DNA of 64,000 nt from Mycteria americana (GCF_035582795.1 NC_134369.1:60574001-60638000), one strand, 5' to 3'; positions 11,215-24,200 are shown, numbered from the stretch's first letter. Notes: a model not told the origin generated them from the letters alone. A program made the numbers and translations.

Positions 11215-14200
11215 CTAATGGAAGAAGGAAGGAAAAGCCCTCTTTAACAGCGCTGTTGATCACCTCCTGAAGCTGTGCAGAACACGGCCTTTCTGGCTCT
11301 CCCTTGTGCCCTAACTTTCTAACAGTGGCCAGAAGATCAGTACCACCTTGCTTTGTAATAATAATTTCATCGCTGCCTAGGACACACACATGCAAACATT
11401 TTTAGCAGTACAAATACATAGTTGAACACATCCAGAAAATATAGTTTAGTACATCCAGAAAATAATCTTAGTCCATCCAGAGAAAAGTTTTTCTGGTAAG
11501 TTTTATACTTTATTTTTTAAGTAGCTAAAAGCCTAAAGCCACCCTTTTAGTTACGGTCTTAAAGCTTCAGCAGAAAAACACCTCGCCAATTTCTTCACTC
11601 ATTGCTCAGATTGTTTGATTTTTGGAAAATTAGCTATTCAAATAATTCATTATCTTATTTTAAAAGTTAACTTCAAAATATCAACTTCCAACTTAGTGAT
11701 CTTCTGACCACAATATCTGCCCTATGGTCAGGTGAGGTTCAGAGTATGCTTATCTCTTTATCTTCAATATTTGTAGGTTTGGGGGGTTTTTTAACAGCTT
11801 TTCCACCCTTCTGATACAAAATATATGAAGATACAAAATCTGCAAAGCGTTTATTTTGTACTTACAGATTCTTGCTTTATGATGGACTGAAAGCAATGGA
11901 AGGTCCCACGGTAGAGAGGTTTCTCTACATTTTGAACTTGTAGACGAACCTATAAAAAGTTGTATGAGATACTGATTTGTATGTCAAGAGCAGCCTAATT
12001 GGTAGACTAGTGTCTTGTACATGTATGGAGATTTGCTAAAGCAATGGATATATGCAAGAGCACAGGCTGGACACTGGAATGCCGTATGTGGCAAAATAAT
12101 TTAAAAATACTCTGTAAGTGTTTTGAATTAATTTTTGGGGTGAAAACATGAAGGCAGGAGGATTATTAACTCCTTGTGAATATTAGAAAAACAGTATGTG
12201 GAAGTACAACAGGGGACACCGTTAGCTAGAATTTCAGATTGAAGTTTTCCAGTACTGGCTACAATAAGTACTTTCTTTAGCTGCCAAGAATACTTCTGTT
12301 CACACTAAGGAATATCTGTACAAACCTGAGAGAATTTTATAAAAATTTATTTACAAATAAGGATAATTTTAAAAGGATGGAAACTTTCAACACCACCACC
12401 CACAGTGTTTCTGGCTACCAGACTTGGGACCCTTCACTGAGATCTGATTTTTTTTTTTTTTTTCAGAGGGAAGCTGGGAAGTGACTCTTAAGATGTCTTA
12501 CTTTGCATAAAGCAAGGAATAAAAAAGCCACTTGTCCTTTTAAATTTTAGTCTGGTTTTTTAATGTGCTGAACACAAACAATTTGTGAGGGTGTGGCTGT
12601 TTCAAACCTTTAATGTTAGTAATCAATTAACTTTTCCAAAACTGAAATGGTATGTTCTGCTGGACAGACAGATGCTACTGCAACTGCTGACATTAGGAGA
12701 CAGGCCCTTTTTCTAGATGCTTTTTAACCTTTCATGGCAAAGTCCAATTCTGTTTTTTCCTGCTAATTTGTCCTCAGCACACTTAAAACAAAAAAGTCTC
12801 AAGGCTACCTGGTTCATGTAAAGCCCTACACTGGAATAAACTCAATAAATTGGTTTCACTGGATTGGGGAAGTTAGAAATCTGTCTTTGATCTCCAGCAT
12901 GGAGAGCTGCAATGTTCCTCAGAAAAGATGCTTATCAACCATTTAATGCTGCTGCTGCAACTCCAGGGCAAAAAACTTCAAGACTCTTACTCTGAACAAA
13001 AGAAAAGACTATCAGGTCTGCGTGAAAGATTCCTGACTTTAAAATCTTTTTATCATTGTTTGCCTAAAGTAATAATAAACACCACTAAAACAATGAAAGA
13101 CCTGTAAGATGAGGTGGGTCCAGAAAAGGATTTGGGGATATGGTTTGTCAGAATTCTATATTCAGGTTAGCTTTGTTTGAGGAAAAATTAAATTATTTAC
13201 AGTTTCAGTATTTTTTTATATTTCTACAACATGTAATTTTGTTTTGTAAATCAAAGCTTTAGTTTTCAGTGTCTTTTTAGTATACACATTAGTGTATGCT
13301 AGCTGTACTGGGAGGCCGAGATCACCTCAGGTCTTCCAAGATGGAACAGGGTTTTAAAACTTCTTAAATGTAGGCTTATGGTAGGCTTCAAAGGAAATAA
13401 ATCCATTGTTACTCAAAGTGATGATTGGGGGGCAGGCAGCTTGTTAAAACCACTCAACAAGCAGACCCACAGGCAAAGTCATAAATCTTAACAAGCTGTC
13501 AGAATTGCACCAAATGAAGGTTTTACTCCATTTATAGTTTACTGCTATTGTTTCAAACCCTGTCTGTGAAGTCAGGGGACTTCCCCATGTATGGATTTTG
13601 GGAGAATTGCAGCTTAGGAACCTCCTTACTTTGACTTTTCTATACACTTGTCTTTAGTAGTTTAGAGTTAGTCATATTCTGTATATAGGTTGAATTTCCT
13701 AGTAGCATACAGCTCCCACAATTTTTGTCTAAATTTGTGAAATATGGACCAATTAAGCCTTGTTGTAGGATAAAATATTTAGAAAGTTAAGTACTGACTC
13801 CCCAGGTCTAGGGATGAAAAACAGCTTTCATTTGAGCACAGTGATGACCACATAGGGGTACCCCCACTAGTGAACTGCCAGGTCAGGCAATGCATGTATA
13901 TGAAACTTTATTTATTTATGGATATTAATGCTGTATTCAACAAGGTCTTATTTAGTGTGTGCAACTATAGGAAGGATGAATCATGTGCAAAGTTTAATCC
14001 TCTGTTCTATTCATTGCATGATATTCTTGCTTCCTTGTTTGAAACCACTGTTACTAACATTTTAGGTCCAATAATAACACACTGTAATTTCACATCACTG
14101 AAGAATTGCATAAAGGTACTCAAGACTAAGCAAAAAAAAAAAACCACCCCACCCCCAAACCAGTCTAAATATTTAATAATGTGTAAAATAAGTGATTTAG

Positions 14201-17200
14201 AAGTGTTTGAACAACAAAAATGTCCTCCAAGGATATGTAGTGGATAAGACCTCAACAACAGTGTGCCTGAGATTCAGTTTTAGAGCCACTGTGTGTGGAA
14301 GTGTATATAGCCAGAAATGCATACCAGAAAGAAGGTTCAGAATAAGACTTTACATTAAAAAAAAAAGGGATATTTAAACCCCGCTCCCTCCATGCCATAG
14401 CTGTAGAAGAGGGACACATCAGTTTAAAACTAAAAAGGGAAAAAGCTTCATAAGTCTTTAGATCTTTATTTGAACTAATACATTTGGGAATAAATTAAGA
14501 CTGAGAGAAACAGAAGTGTTCACCTGGGCTATACTTACTAGGTAACTCTCCCGTGATGAGGCTTATCTGTCATCTACAACAAAGTAACACTTTTGCTGTT
14601 AATGAAGACAGCCCCTAGCTCAGAAAGTAAAGGCAGTTAAAAGCAAAAAAGCAATTTTATACATTACATCAACAAACCAGGGATAAGGAGTTTGCCAGTT
14701 CTGAGATCAGCTCAGTGGTGGGTTTCGCAGGGTGACTTCACCAGCTTAATCTCTCCCTGTGTGTCCCACCATCCCCCTCCCCGCTTTGTGAAACATGATC
14801 ACTGGCCAAAAAAGAGCTTAAGCCAAGACAGAAGTAAAATTCTGGCTTATGTAAGCAGCTTTCCCATTGTTCAGTTATATTAAAAACTTACAGTCTAAGG
14901 TGACTACCAGCTAGCCCTTTAAACACTGCAGAACTATAAAAAGGGTTAATTCTTAACACATACATACACAACAAGTTATGCAATGTCTTTTTTTTCCCTC
15001 CAAAGACTGGTTATAGTGTTAGTTTTCCCATATACAGTGGTGACTATACCAGCTAATAACACAAACATTAGTATTTTCTCTAACAAAAAATAGATAAATG
15101 CTTATAATACTGTCTAACAGGTATGAAAATATAATGTGCCACACTGGACTTCATAAAACATTAAGTCATCCAGAAACAAACTATTTGCTCTATTGTAAAG
15201 CAAGATGCTTTTTCTAAAGCCAACACATCTATTTTGCATTAATACATCTACTGGAACTAGCACGGGAGCCCCAGTTTTGCAGACACTTAAATGTTTAGTT
15301 TCATGCACTAGAAGCTGTTCAACTTCAAAAACCCCACACATGCTTAACTTTACTCTGAGCGTAGAATTTTAGCAGTTTTGCTGGCTTCAGTGAAATGACC
15401 CATCACCTTAAGTTAAGCATGTAAAACTCGGCAGGATAGGGGTGAGAAAAGACAGCTGGCCCTGTACCACCATAAAAAAGTGCAAGTCTAGATAATACCA
15501 TTCCTGAAAATATATACTAGAATTGAACCCAATTACTTAACAGTTGAATTTACCATACTCCGAGAAACATACATAGAGTTTTTACTGTTTGAGCAGCTTG
15601 CACTTGACTGGCAAGGAGTAATATCCACTAGCTAGGAAAATCTGTATTGAATTAACCATGTGCTAGAATACAGAATGTGGTGATGACCTCGGTAACACTA
15701 TCAGCCCTTTGCATATCTAAATTCAGCAAGGTAGAGGTATTCCAAATATAGCTCTAGCGGGTGGCCTGCTGTCTGGTGCAGCCAAGTGATCTGGTATATT
15801 AATTTAGCAGGGAATATATTGGCATCCCTTCTTCTATTCTTCCAGTGCAAGACTTTGGATAAGGCTGCCAAAAAGTAACTTGAGTTGTCGTCCCATTCTG
15901 AAAAATGGGCTTGGACCCCTGGGAGTCCTGGCTGAAGGGCCCTCCAGGAGACTTCAAATCTCATCTTTGAACAGGTCTTAGCTACCCTTAGTATGCATAA
16001 TACATACAGCTAAGCGACTATCAGAAAATCAATTTTCACTTGGAAAGTTATAAAAATATATAATAATACTTAAAGGGAGGAAAAAGGCCCCAGACAAGCT
16101 TCACACTGTGGATTTTTATCCACTTACACCCTTTGGCTAGTGTAACAAATTAATGCTTGAGCAGTAAGTAGCAGAGCTTGAAGGGGAAACAAAACACAAG
16201 TTTTCAACCTAGTAACAAGGTAGGTTTGAGTTACAAATGCAGGGAGGGCGGCTTTAGCAGTTAGTGATGAGCAGCTGCAGAGAGGCAAGCTTAGAACAAA
16301 ATTAAGTTAAATGTAAGATCGTATTTTCAAATACAATGTTGTTACTGCACTGATGAACTTGTAGTTTAGGCCAACATTTGTCATGTTACTGGGTTGAATC
16401 GTACATACAAAGAATTTTTTCGCTTCTGAAGAGCTGGAGACTGCAAATCTATAACCAGTGGTTGAGGAGGCTCGCTCCAAGCTTCCCAGCACATATTTAT
16501 GCTCCTACAGCGTCTGGGGATTTTTTTCCTCCCCCACTCCTTGGAAAAACTTCCAAGTTTTCTACCTAGAGACAAAGGTATTTCATAATCAACCCACCTT
16601 AACAGTGTCAAACGGGTGTCCTACCAGCACTCCCGCAGCACCTGGAACAAAACAAATGCCATGTTTATGACTCATAGCTTTCTTCCTGGGTCTGCGGCTG
16701 CAGCACCCAAGCACAACCACCAGCCTGAGGTGTAAGTGTGCAGGGTTACCGGCAGGCCAGCTACAGAGCATCCTAGCAAGTCAGAGGGTAAGAGAGCGAG
16801 AGTTCAGTCCTCCAGGCCAGTACTAGATGCCTTTATCCTCCCCTCACGCTTCTGAGCCTCAGGCGGGGGTCGAGGCGTGCGACTAGAGCGTGCCATGTCA
16901 TAGGGGGTGTTCGGCAGCGATTCCTGGCCTCGGCCCAAGGTAAGTCCAGTGGGCAGAGATTGCAGATTTCCTCTGAAGCAAAATATTTCATGGATGTGCT
17001 GCTCTGTGGAGGCACAGAAAATCTGGAAGCTTCTCTAAAGGCAGAAGAAAATTCCTGCTCTCTGCCCACAGCCTTTCCAGATGTGATGGCAGCACCTGCA
17101 GAAGGCCCATGCATTACCAAAACCCTTTGCTTTATTCTAGCATCAAAGGACTTCTAAGAAGTTAAATGCAGGCCTATTAGTTATACTAATCTGAATACAT

Positions 17201-18341
17201 GCATTTTGCACTGAAAAACACAAGTACTGGCTGAAGCAAGGGATCCTCTAGCTCCCTACTTCTGTGACCAAAACTGGAACTGCAATCCATTTATGACCAC
17301 CAACAGCGAGAGCTGCAGGTGCTTCAGTGCACCTCCTCACGGCTGCAGAAAGTGTATCTCTCCCTCTCCCCGACAGGATGTGGCAGAAGTAGAGAGCCCA
17401 CTCCAGGATGGAGTAGGCCAGGCTGTTCAAGGCCAGCGCAGCGGCAAGATAGTCCAAGTCACAGAAACAGCGATGCGCAGCGTGTTCAGCATGAAAAGAC
17501 CAGCGGCACAACTGGCCACGCGGGATCCCTGGCAAGCAGGGGTCACTAGGATGAAGTCAGAGAGAAGCTGCACAAAAAAAATAACATCTCTTCGCCAGGT
17601 TGGCAAGGAGAACAGCAAACGCAAATAACTGAAAAGACGCGAGAATAAATCTCCTGAACACAATTTAACGACTGCTAAAAATAGAAGAAGGAAGGCCGCG
17701 AGCAGATGCACGGGGAAGAGCAAGACGGGCACACGTCTGCTCCTTTTCACGATAAGGCTCTCCGCTATAAATATTTTCAGGTCGAGGGGTCCCTCAGCCT
17801 GCTGCAGCCCCTTCGCTCGCCCCGCGGGAGCTCCCTCCCCACCAGCCGCTGTTCCCGGCCCCTCCGGGCAAACCCCGGCGCTGCGGCACGGCGGCGGGGA
17901 GGGACGGCCCGCGCCGCCCCCGCACGGCAGGAAAGCCCCGCCGCCGCCGCCCTCCTCCCTCCCTCCGGCCTCCCCCCCGCCGGGGCCCGCCCCCCACCTG
18001 CGGCGGGGCGGCCGCTCTCATCCCCCGTGCCCCGAGCAATTCTCCGCTCCCAAAACGAAAGCGCCGCGCCCAGCTCTCCCCTCCACCCCCCGCTTTTCCC
18101 CCCTTTTTCCCTCCCCCCTTATTTCTGCTTTTTTAAAAAATTTTCTGGTTTTTCCCCTTTTTTCCCTCCCTTTTCTTTTCTCCTTCCCCCTTTTTCTTTC
18201 CCTCGCTTTCCCCCCTTTTTTATTTTCCTTCCCCCCCCCCCTTTTTTTTTTAATTTTTCAATTTTTTTTTTTTTTTTTTTTTTTAAGCAGGCCCCCCCGC
18301 TCCTCACCTCCGACGCATCCCGCGAGGAAATCCAGAGCCAT
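10471..18341 (-). CDS. SLC25A29: SLC25A29, mitochondrial basic amino acid carrier (4 coding exons, complete)
   Basis: Coding exons on the - strand are 18308-18341 (34 nt), 16598-16641 (44 nt), 11866-11949 (84 nt) and 10471-11214 (744 nt including the stop). All have GT..AG junctions and phases fit exactly, giving 301 residues against about 303 in human. The start MALDFLAGC and the end QPSSL match the known protein. Three mitochondrial-carrier repeats are visible, each with the Px[DE]xx[KR] signature: HPFDTVKVR (P at residue 21), CPMELAKTR (P at 112) and YPMDVIKSR (P at 213). Six transmembrane helices are expected for the family. The human and mouse proteins import arginine, lysine and ornithine, with some carnitine/acylcarnitine transport proposed earlier, across the inner mitochondrial membrane. 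The gene starts in a CpG island, which suggests broad expression. It is head to head with its paralogue SLC25A47. I see no break or missing key residue. Confidence 0.97.
11866..11949 (-). CDS. SLC25A29: SLC25A29 coding exon 3
   Basis: 28 in-phase codons (VRLQVQNVEKPLYRG... IIKQES) between the acceptor TTTATAG and the donor GTAAGT. This is the matrix loop of carrier repeat 1. Confidence 0.96.
11950..16597 (-). other. SLC25A29 intron 2
   Basis: AT-rich intron of 4.6 kb. I see no further exon, RNA gene or recognisable transposon. Only short A/T runs stand out (for example near 12450 and 14130). Confidence 0.8.
16598..16641 (-). CDS. SLC25A29: SLC25A29 coding exon 2
   Basis: 44 nt coding AAGVLVGHPFDTVK with the first carrier signature. 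The acceptor is TGTTCCAG and the donor is GTGGGT. Same length and phase as exon 2 of SLC25A47. Confidence 0.96.
18085..18292. repeat. polypyrimidine/polypurine tract
   Basis: About 200 bp of nearly uninterrupted C/T on the + strand, ending in a run of about 23 T, in the first intron of SLC25A29. The complementary purine strand is in the sense of the gene. Mirror-type tracts like this can form triplex structures and are prone to sequencing error. Confidence 0.8.
18308..18341 (-). CDS. SLC25A29: SLC25A29 coding exon 1 (start codon)
   Basis: 34 nt, ATG at 18341-18339, coding MALDFLAGCVG plus one base; donor GTGAGG. It lies inside the CpG island. Confidence 0.95.
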
Positions 18342-18605
18342 GCCGGCAACCCTCCCTTCGCGGTGGGTCCCAGCCCCTGCGCGATGCCGCTCCGCGCACT
18401 GCCGGCCCCCGCCTCGCCGCCTGCCCTTTCTACCGCCCGTCCCCGCCCCGTTCCGGAGGGGAGCCGGGCCGCGCCTCCGAAGGGGCGGGCTGCGGGACAA
18501 CTCCCCCCCATCGCCCGCAGCCACTGGAGGCCGCGTCGGGGCGGCTCCGGGCAAAGGGCGGGACGCAGATGGGACTACCGGGGATTAGGGGGGGGGGGGG
18601 GGGCT

Positions 18606-18664
18606 GGAGCCGCGGAAGGGGCGCCCAGCGCCGGGACGGCGCTGGGCGCCCCTTCCGCGGCTCC
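18606..18664. repeat. 27-bp perfect inverted repeat with 5-nt loop
   Basis: Arms 18606-18632 and 18638-18664 are exact reverse complements (starting GGAGCCGCGG, ending CCGCGGCTCC), separated by GGGAC. Outside the arms, after a wobble pair and one mismatch, the G-run ending at 18603 can pair with the C-run 18667-18675, giving about 37 paired positions. It lies about 265 bp upstream of the SLC25A29 start codon. Confidence 0.95.
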
Positions 18665-18937
18665 GCCCCCCCCCCAAAACCCCTTCCCTTCCTTCTACAT
18701 CTAAAGAATTAACCCGAAGTAAAAGCAGAAAGACATTTTGGAGATTGGGGGGGGGGGAGCATCAATAGCCCCAGAGTTGTTTTGGGTGGTCCAGGGAGGC
18801 TGTCCGGGGGGGGGGGGGGAGCATGTGGCTTTCTGGGCGCTGATGGTTGGAAGGTCTGCGGAGCTGATGTTGGGAGGACTTTGGAGGGGGTGCCTTCTTT
18901 TAAGAGGGGTGGAATGCCTCTCCTATCGAGTGGTGTT

Positions 18938-19361
18938 AGGGTGTAACACCTCTCCTATGAAGAAAGGCTGAGAGAGTTGGGGTGGTTTAGCCTGGAGAAG
19001 AGAAGGCTCCGGGGAGACTGTATTGTGGCCTTTCAATATATAAAGGCGGCTTATGAAGATGGAGTGAGGCTTTTTACCAGGGCCTGTAGTGATAGAACAA
19101 GGAGTAACCATTTAAACTAGAAGAGGGTAGATTTAGATTATATATAAGGAAGACATTTTTTATGAGGAGGGTGGTGAGGCACCAGAACAGCTTGCCCAGA
19201 GAAGCTGTGGATGCCCCAGCCCTGGAAGTGTTCAAGGCCAGGTTGGACGGGGCTTTGAGCAACCTGAGCTGGTGAAAGGTGTCCCTGCCCACAGCAGGGG
19301 GTTTGGACTAGATGATCTTTAATGGTCCCTTCCAACCCAAACCACTCTGTGATTCTATAAC
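18938..19361 (+). mobile_element. CR1 LINE 3' fragment
   Basis: About 420 bp matching the 3' end of CR1: the TCTCCTATGAAGAAAGGCTG block, the AGGTTGGACGGGGCTTTGAG block and the terminal CCAACCCAAACCACTCTGTG and TGATTCTAT tail. The same blocks recur in the longer CR1 at 56.2-57.5 kb. It is 5' truncated, as most CR1 copies are, and lies just upstream of the SLC25A29 promoter. Confidence 0.93.
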
Positions 19362-21127
19362 CAGACTCCCCCACCCAGTGTTGTCCCAGAGAAGAGAGAA
19401 AGGGCCGTGCCAACAGCTTTGGGCTCTGTGCTAGCTGTGTCCAGGTGGCTCAGCTGCAAGTGCGGGCATGAGACCCTACTCTGATGGTCAAGGCCACAAA
19501 TCAGTAGCCTGCTGCCCACGGGGCTTGGCAGGGCACTGGATCTCAGTCTTTCTTACACATTGCTGCTGTGCTTCACCCTGCAGAAGAGACTTCTCCCCTC
19601 CCCGGAGGCTTTTCTCATTTTGTATTAACTCCACTTTCCTACTAACATTACCTTGCTTCAAGGTGCCCTGATGCCAGAGCCTTTAAATGAGAAACTCAAG
19701 CTGTTGACAGTTTCAAAAGGGAGCCCTTTTTAAGCTGCTTGTTATTTCTGCAGGCAATGTCTGAGAAAGGGGAATAGCAGTGGCCTAGAACAATAAGTAG
19801 CCTATGCGAGCTTTGTTTAGAGTAACATGATCTCTTCAGGGCCTGCAAAGTCAGCTTTTCGAGAGTAAGTTCCAGAAGCAGAAGGGAAAAGCAGCTGGAT
19901 TTTTATCTTTTTCTTATTTTTTCTTTTTTTTTTTTGCATTGCTTTCCATGGTGTGGCAGTGCTTTTCTAGGTGTAGCAGCTCAGTATAAACCCAATAAAA
20001 TCTTGCAGTGGAACAGCATATTCAAAATGAAGCCAGCTTTTACCTTCTGTGCAAAGAAAACACACAAACAAGTGAACAAAGACAAGGATGCTTCCAAGAA
20101 GGTCTGAAACTACTACTACAGAACAAATCCTGAGAACTTGTCCCAGATTTAGAAGCTCTTGGACCATCATTACTATTAATAAGCAGATAAGATGGAAATG
20201 CAAAGCGTTCAATGAATCCCTGACCTTCCCCATATCTTCTTCCAACCCAACATTCAGTTGGGTTCCTTCTCATCTCTAGACACTGTCAAACCAAATCAAG
20301 CACCCAGGTGTCTCCAGGATGCTTTGGATTCCCTGATGCACATACCTGTCCCACCTGGGGAGAACCAGTTGGTATTGGAGAGCAGGTAGGCAGGCTGGCC
20401 CTGCCCTTTGTCGCAGCACCAATGGCTTTGGGAGCTGCCCAGTCCTGCTGTGTTACACGCCGTTCTACATCCTAACGGGGACCTTAGGCCTTCCCAACCC
20501 ATGCAGCTGCAGCCAGTCCTTGAAATCAGACAGGAAGCCCCGATCAGTCCTTTTTCCGTAAATGCTTTCTCCAAGTGGAGGTGGAAGTGACTTTCGGGGA
20601 ATCTTGTCTGCTCTAGCATGCGCAAGAGGAGTTGCGATCATGCACGCAGCTCTGCAGGTGAAAGTCCAGATGTTATATGCATCTGTCTTCTAGCACAAGC
20701 CTTGGAAGGATCAGCTTGGCCTAAAACATTCCTGGCCAAAGTGGTTTTAATCTGTTATTCAGATCCTCTGATTCCAAGGCAATCTGCCTCAGAGAAATTA
20801 CCTTCTCCACCAGAAGAGTTTTGTAATTTTAATGTTTGCCCACAATGGACAGAGAAAACCATTTATTTTCTCTCTCTTTGCAGGCACCTTTTAGGTTATC
20901 TGAAGGCAGTTTCAAATCTTAATCTTTTCGTCTCTGAATTATATTGATTATTATCTTTTGATCTCTGATTCGTCTTACCCCCCTTTCTTCAGCTGATCTG
21001 GAGTTCCTTGAACTGACCCCTAAGGCCTTGGCTGAGTGACTAATGGGAGATTACCATGGGTACTTGCAGACAACACTCTTGTTCTTATTTCTGAATATGA
21101 GATCAGATATAGGCAAGAGTCCTTTCC

Positions 21128-21290
21128 TCACATACCATACCATACCATACCATACCATACCATACCATACCATACCATACCATACCATGCCATGCCATAC
21201 CATACCATACCATACCATACCACACCATACCATACCATACCATACCATTACATAACATACCATAACATAACATAACATAACATAACATGA
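21128..21290. repeat. (CCATA)n pentanucleotide microsatellite
   Basis: About 32 copies of a 5-bp unit, nearly perfect at the left. Variant units CATGC and CACAC lie in the middle and a CATAA-type run is at the right end. Because 5 is not a multiple of 3, it produces spurious open frames in several phases on both strands. Confidence 0.98.
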
Positions 21291-24200
21291 TATTGTTGAC
21301 TTATGGGCAGCCTGTGACGCATGATGTGCCCCAGAGCCTTTTCAGTAGATCAGCTGTGTGCCACAACATTCCCTATCTTGTACTTGCACAGTTTCTTTCT
21401 ACATAGTCATTCCTAGCTGTCCATGCTAAATTGCTTTTTCCAGATTGTTTTTCCAGTTTGTCAAGATCACTTGAATTCTAATCTTGCTGTCGATGTTTGT
21501 GCAGCCCCTCCCAGCTTGCTGCAATCTGCAAAGGCCTGTCTTGTTCCTGCGTGCTCGAACTGCTCCTAATAAGCTGTATTCAGTGCTACTGAATGTTTTA
21601 CTCAATGCTACTGAACCCCACTGCAGCAGGCATGTACTTCAAAGGGGGCGGAGGGGTGCTGTATAAATTAGCACAGAGAACAGCAAGGGCTCGTTGGTAT
21701 AAAGTCTGAGATCTCAAGGGTTGGTTCGCTAAGGAATGAGCATGGCTTTAGCCCCGCTGGGGAGTTTCCCTTTTGTTCATTTTTTCTTGCTCGAGGTTTT
21801 GTTTTGTTTTCGGTTCAAGTTACACTTGCGAGGCAACATTGTATGAATGTAGAGGAGTTTATTAGGCTCGTATGTGGGGGGGCCAGTGCATCAATATGGG
21901 TGCTTATATTTGTGTGTGGCTTCCATAGGAGCTTTGTGATAAAGGGAAGGAAGTCGTATAGCTCTTACAGTTTGGTAGCATTACTTAGGCCAGACATTGT
22001 ACCTATTGATCCAGGGCCTTCTGTGTGCAGTACAGATACAGTTTTGGAGAGGAGAGCTAACCTGACACTCAAGGAAACCCAGATTTAATGGTTTTCCTCT
22101 TCACTCGGGCTGTTTTTCTGGATAGTTCAAAAGCTATGTCTGATCTTGCATCCGTTTTGTTGATGTGTGATGCCTCTGGCTCAGAGCGTGACTCAGACGT
22201 CTGTTGGGAGCACTTGTGCCCTTCAGGCTCCATAGATTCAGCTCAGCTGTGACCGCCTTTCCTTTTATTCTGCTGAGGCAGATCCAAACATAACTTACAA
22301 CTGGCTGGGATGCATCCCCTAGAGAGCTGGAGTGAGGGGCTGTGCTTTCCCTGCTTTCTTCTTCTTCTTTGGGAGCATTTCGCTTCCCTGCTGGATGGTG
22401 AAATATGGGCTCGTCAGATAGAGAAAGCAGAAAAGAAAGAGCTGATGGAGGCTTGGGAAACATCTAGGATCTACCAGCATGTACAACAGCAGTACTGCCA
22501 CATGTCTGAGAGAAAAGGTTAAAGTTATAAGTTAATGTCATCCTTCAAAGACCCTCTTCCCTCTGTCCCGTTGTCTTTTAGGTTTGAATGCTGGCAGTTC
22601 AGGTGGAGGAGGCTTTGCAGGTGATGCTGGAGGGGTGAGATAGGAGAGAAGGTTCTCCTTCGTTCCTGTGGCAAGAAGTGACTCTGTCAGCCACCTGCTG
22701 CCCTTGATGGCACCCAGGGAAGATCTGGGAGAAGGTGAGCCCAAACCAAAACCTGGGAAAGGGAACTGGGAGAGTAGGGAAGGGAACAGAACAAGGAGGA
22801 GAGTAAAGAAGCAGCAGGACAGAATTAATACTGCAGGTAAATGAAACATGAAGAGAAAGGGCAAGAGAAGGGTGAAGTAGGAAAGGAACAGAAATGTGGA
22901 GTTGTGATAAACTTGTAGAAATTCTGGTGGCAATGGCATGCAATAAAATACACATTGTTGACTCAGGTGTTTCAAAATCTTTCTGTTTGCTTGTGAATTT
23001 GGCATCAATAATTGGCCATGTCCCAGCAGACATGTCCCACTAGAACGTGGAAGGTGGTGGACGGAAGGTCTCCCCTTTGCTCCCCAGAGCTTCACTGGGG
23101 CTTGGCCAGCTCTGGGACTACCTGGCAGAAGAGTTTCCTTTCGGATAGCCTCCTGCCCTCAGCCCTTTCCTTATCTTCTAAGGTAATGCACTGCTGCATC
23201 ATCACAACTTCAGTACTCATCACGTCACCCAGAAAAATGCATCAGTTTCTCTTTTTATTTTGAGCTGGGATTGGTTTTTGAGCTTTTCCTTCCTAGCACC
23301 CACTTGGGATCCCTGAATCAGTCTTCAAAGACTCTCAGGGCAGCAGCTCTCTGTGCCCTGTTTATAATGTGAACCTAGGTGGCATTTAGATCACGTGCAT
23401 GCAGCCGTGTGAACATTGCCTCTACACTAGCAAATGGCTTGCCAGGAAAACCTTGCATTTTCCAGAGATTGCAGTCCAGCACAACTAGGCTTGAAGATCA
23501 GCTAGTGCTTCACCGAATAGCCGACCATCTAAAGTAGCAACAAATAAATCCAAATGGTGAAATGAGAGAAAGGTTGGGACACAATGTTAAGTACATAAGA
23601 AAAACTTAGAAGCTGGGCTGCCCTGTGGAAACACCCAGTGTCTGAAAAAGATGATTCTTCTGGTGAGTTCACTGATTACCTGTGTGTGGATTTGAGTCCA
23701 TTTTCTTCATTTTCCTAAACACTGTTGTATTCATTGCTCCACTTGTACTCATTGTCCCACTCAATGTTGTTATTGAGTCACGTCATTAGGACACTCCAGA
23801 TCCTCAGGATGCAGCTGTCTTTGAAGACAGAGCAGCTAAGGCATTATTCATAGTGGACTAGATGCCTTTATTATCCATTAACTTTATGACCTTGGGTGAC
23901 TTTAGGGTATTCTCTGACGTTATTATCCCACTGGCTTCAAAGGTACTGTATATCAAATGTTGAAACTTCCCAGCCTGATAAAATCCCCTGATAAGACTGG
24001 TGTTTCAAAGCATGAGATGTAACTGATGCATTTGTACAAGAGTCAAGTGCTGTTGAAACAGAGCTGCTTTGCTTATAGATCTGCTGATGGGTAGGAGCTT
24101 TGTGATCCCCCAAAATGTCCTGGTCAGGATCCCAGGACGTGAGACCCCTTCTGTTCCAAGGGAAATCATGAGCCTGGCTGACGAACAACTGTCAAAGGTA

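Larger units (their letters stand above)
17780..18680 (-). promoter_or_regulatory. CpG-island promoter region of SLC25A29
   Basis: A sharp rise in G+C and CpG covering SLC25A29 exon 1 and the start of intron 1. GC-box-like sequences (GGGGCGGGC near 18482, GGGCGGG near 18556) lie upstream of the start codon in transcript orientation. No TATA box is obvious. Within it, 18085-18292 is an almost pure pyrimidine tract on the + strand. Long open frames here on both strands are by-products of the base composition. Confidence 0.75.

Noticed and set aside
18606-18664. MicroRNA precursor or transcription terminator hairpin
   Set aside because: The perfect GC-only stem with a 5-nt loop in a promoter does not look like a miRNA precursor, and intrinsic terminators are not expected in vertebrate DNA.
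17706-18704. 332-codon open frame across the CpG island
   Set aside because: Composition is driven by C/T and CpG runs (Pro, Phe, Arg blocks). It is antisense to SLC25A29 exon 1 and shows no domain or splice support.
21036-21288. Open frames on both strands over the pentamer array, or a CRISPR-like array
   Set aside because: The unit is a 5-bp microsatellite; repeats are contiguous with no spacers, so it is neither coding nor CRISPR.
22538-23095. 185-codon - strand open frame
   Set aside because: No recognisable motif and no paired splice sites or start context that I can support.
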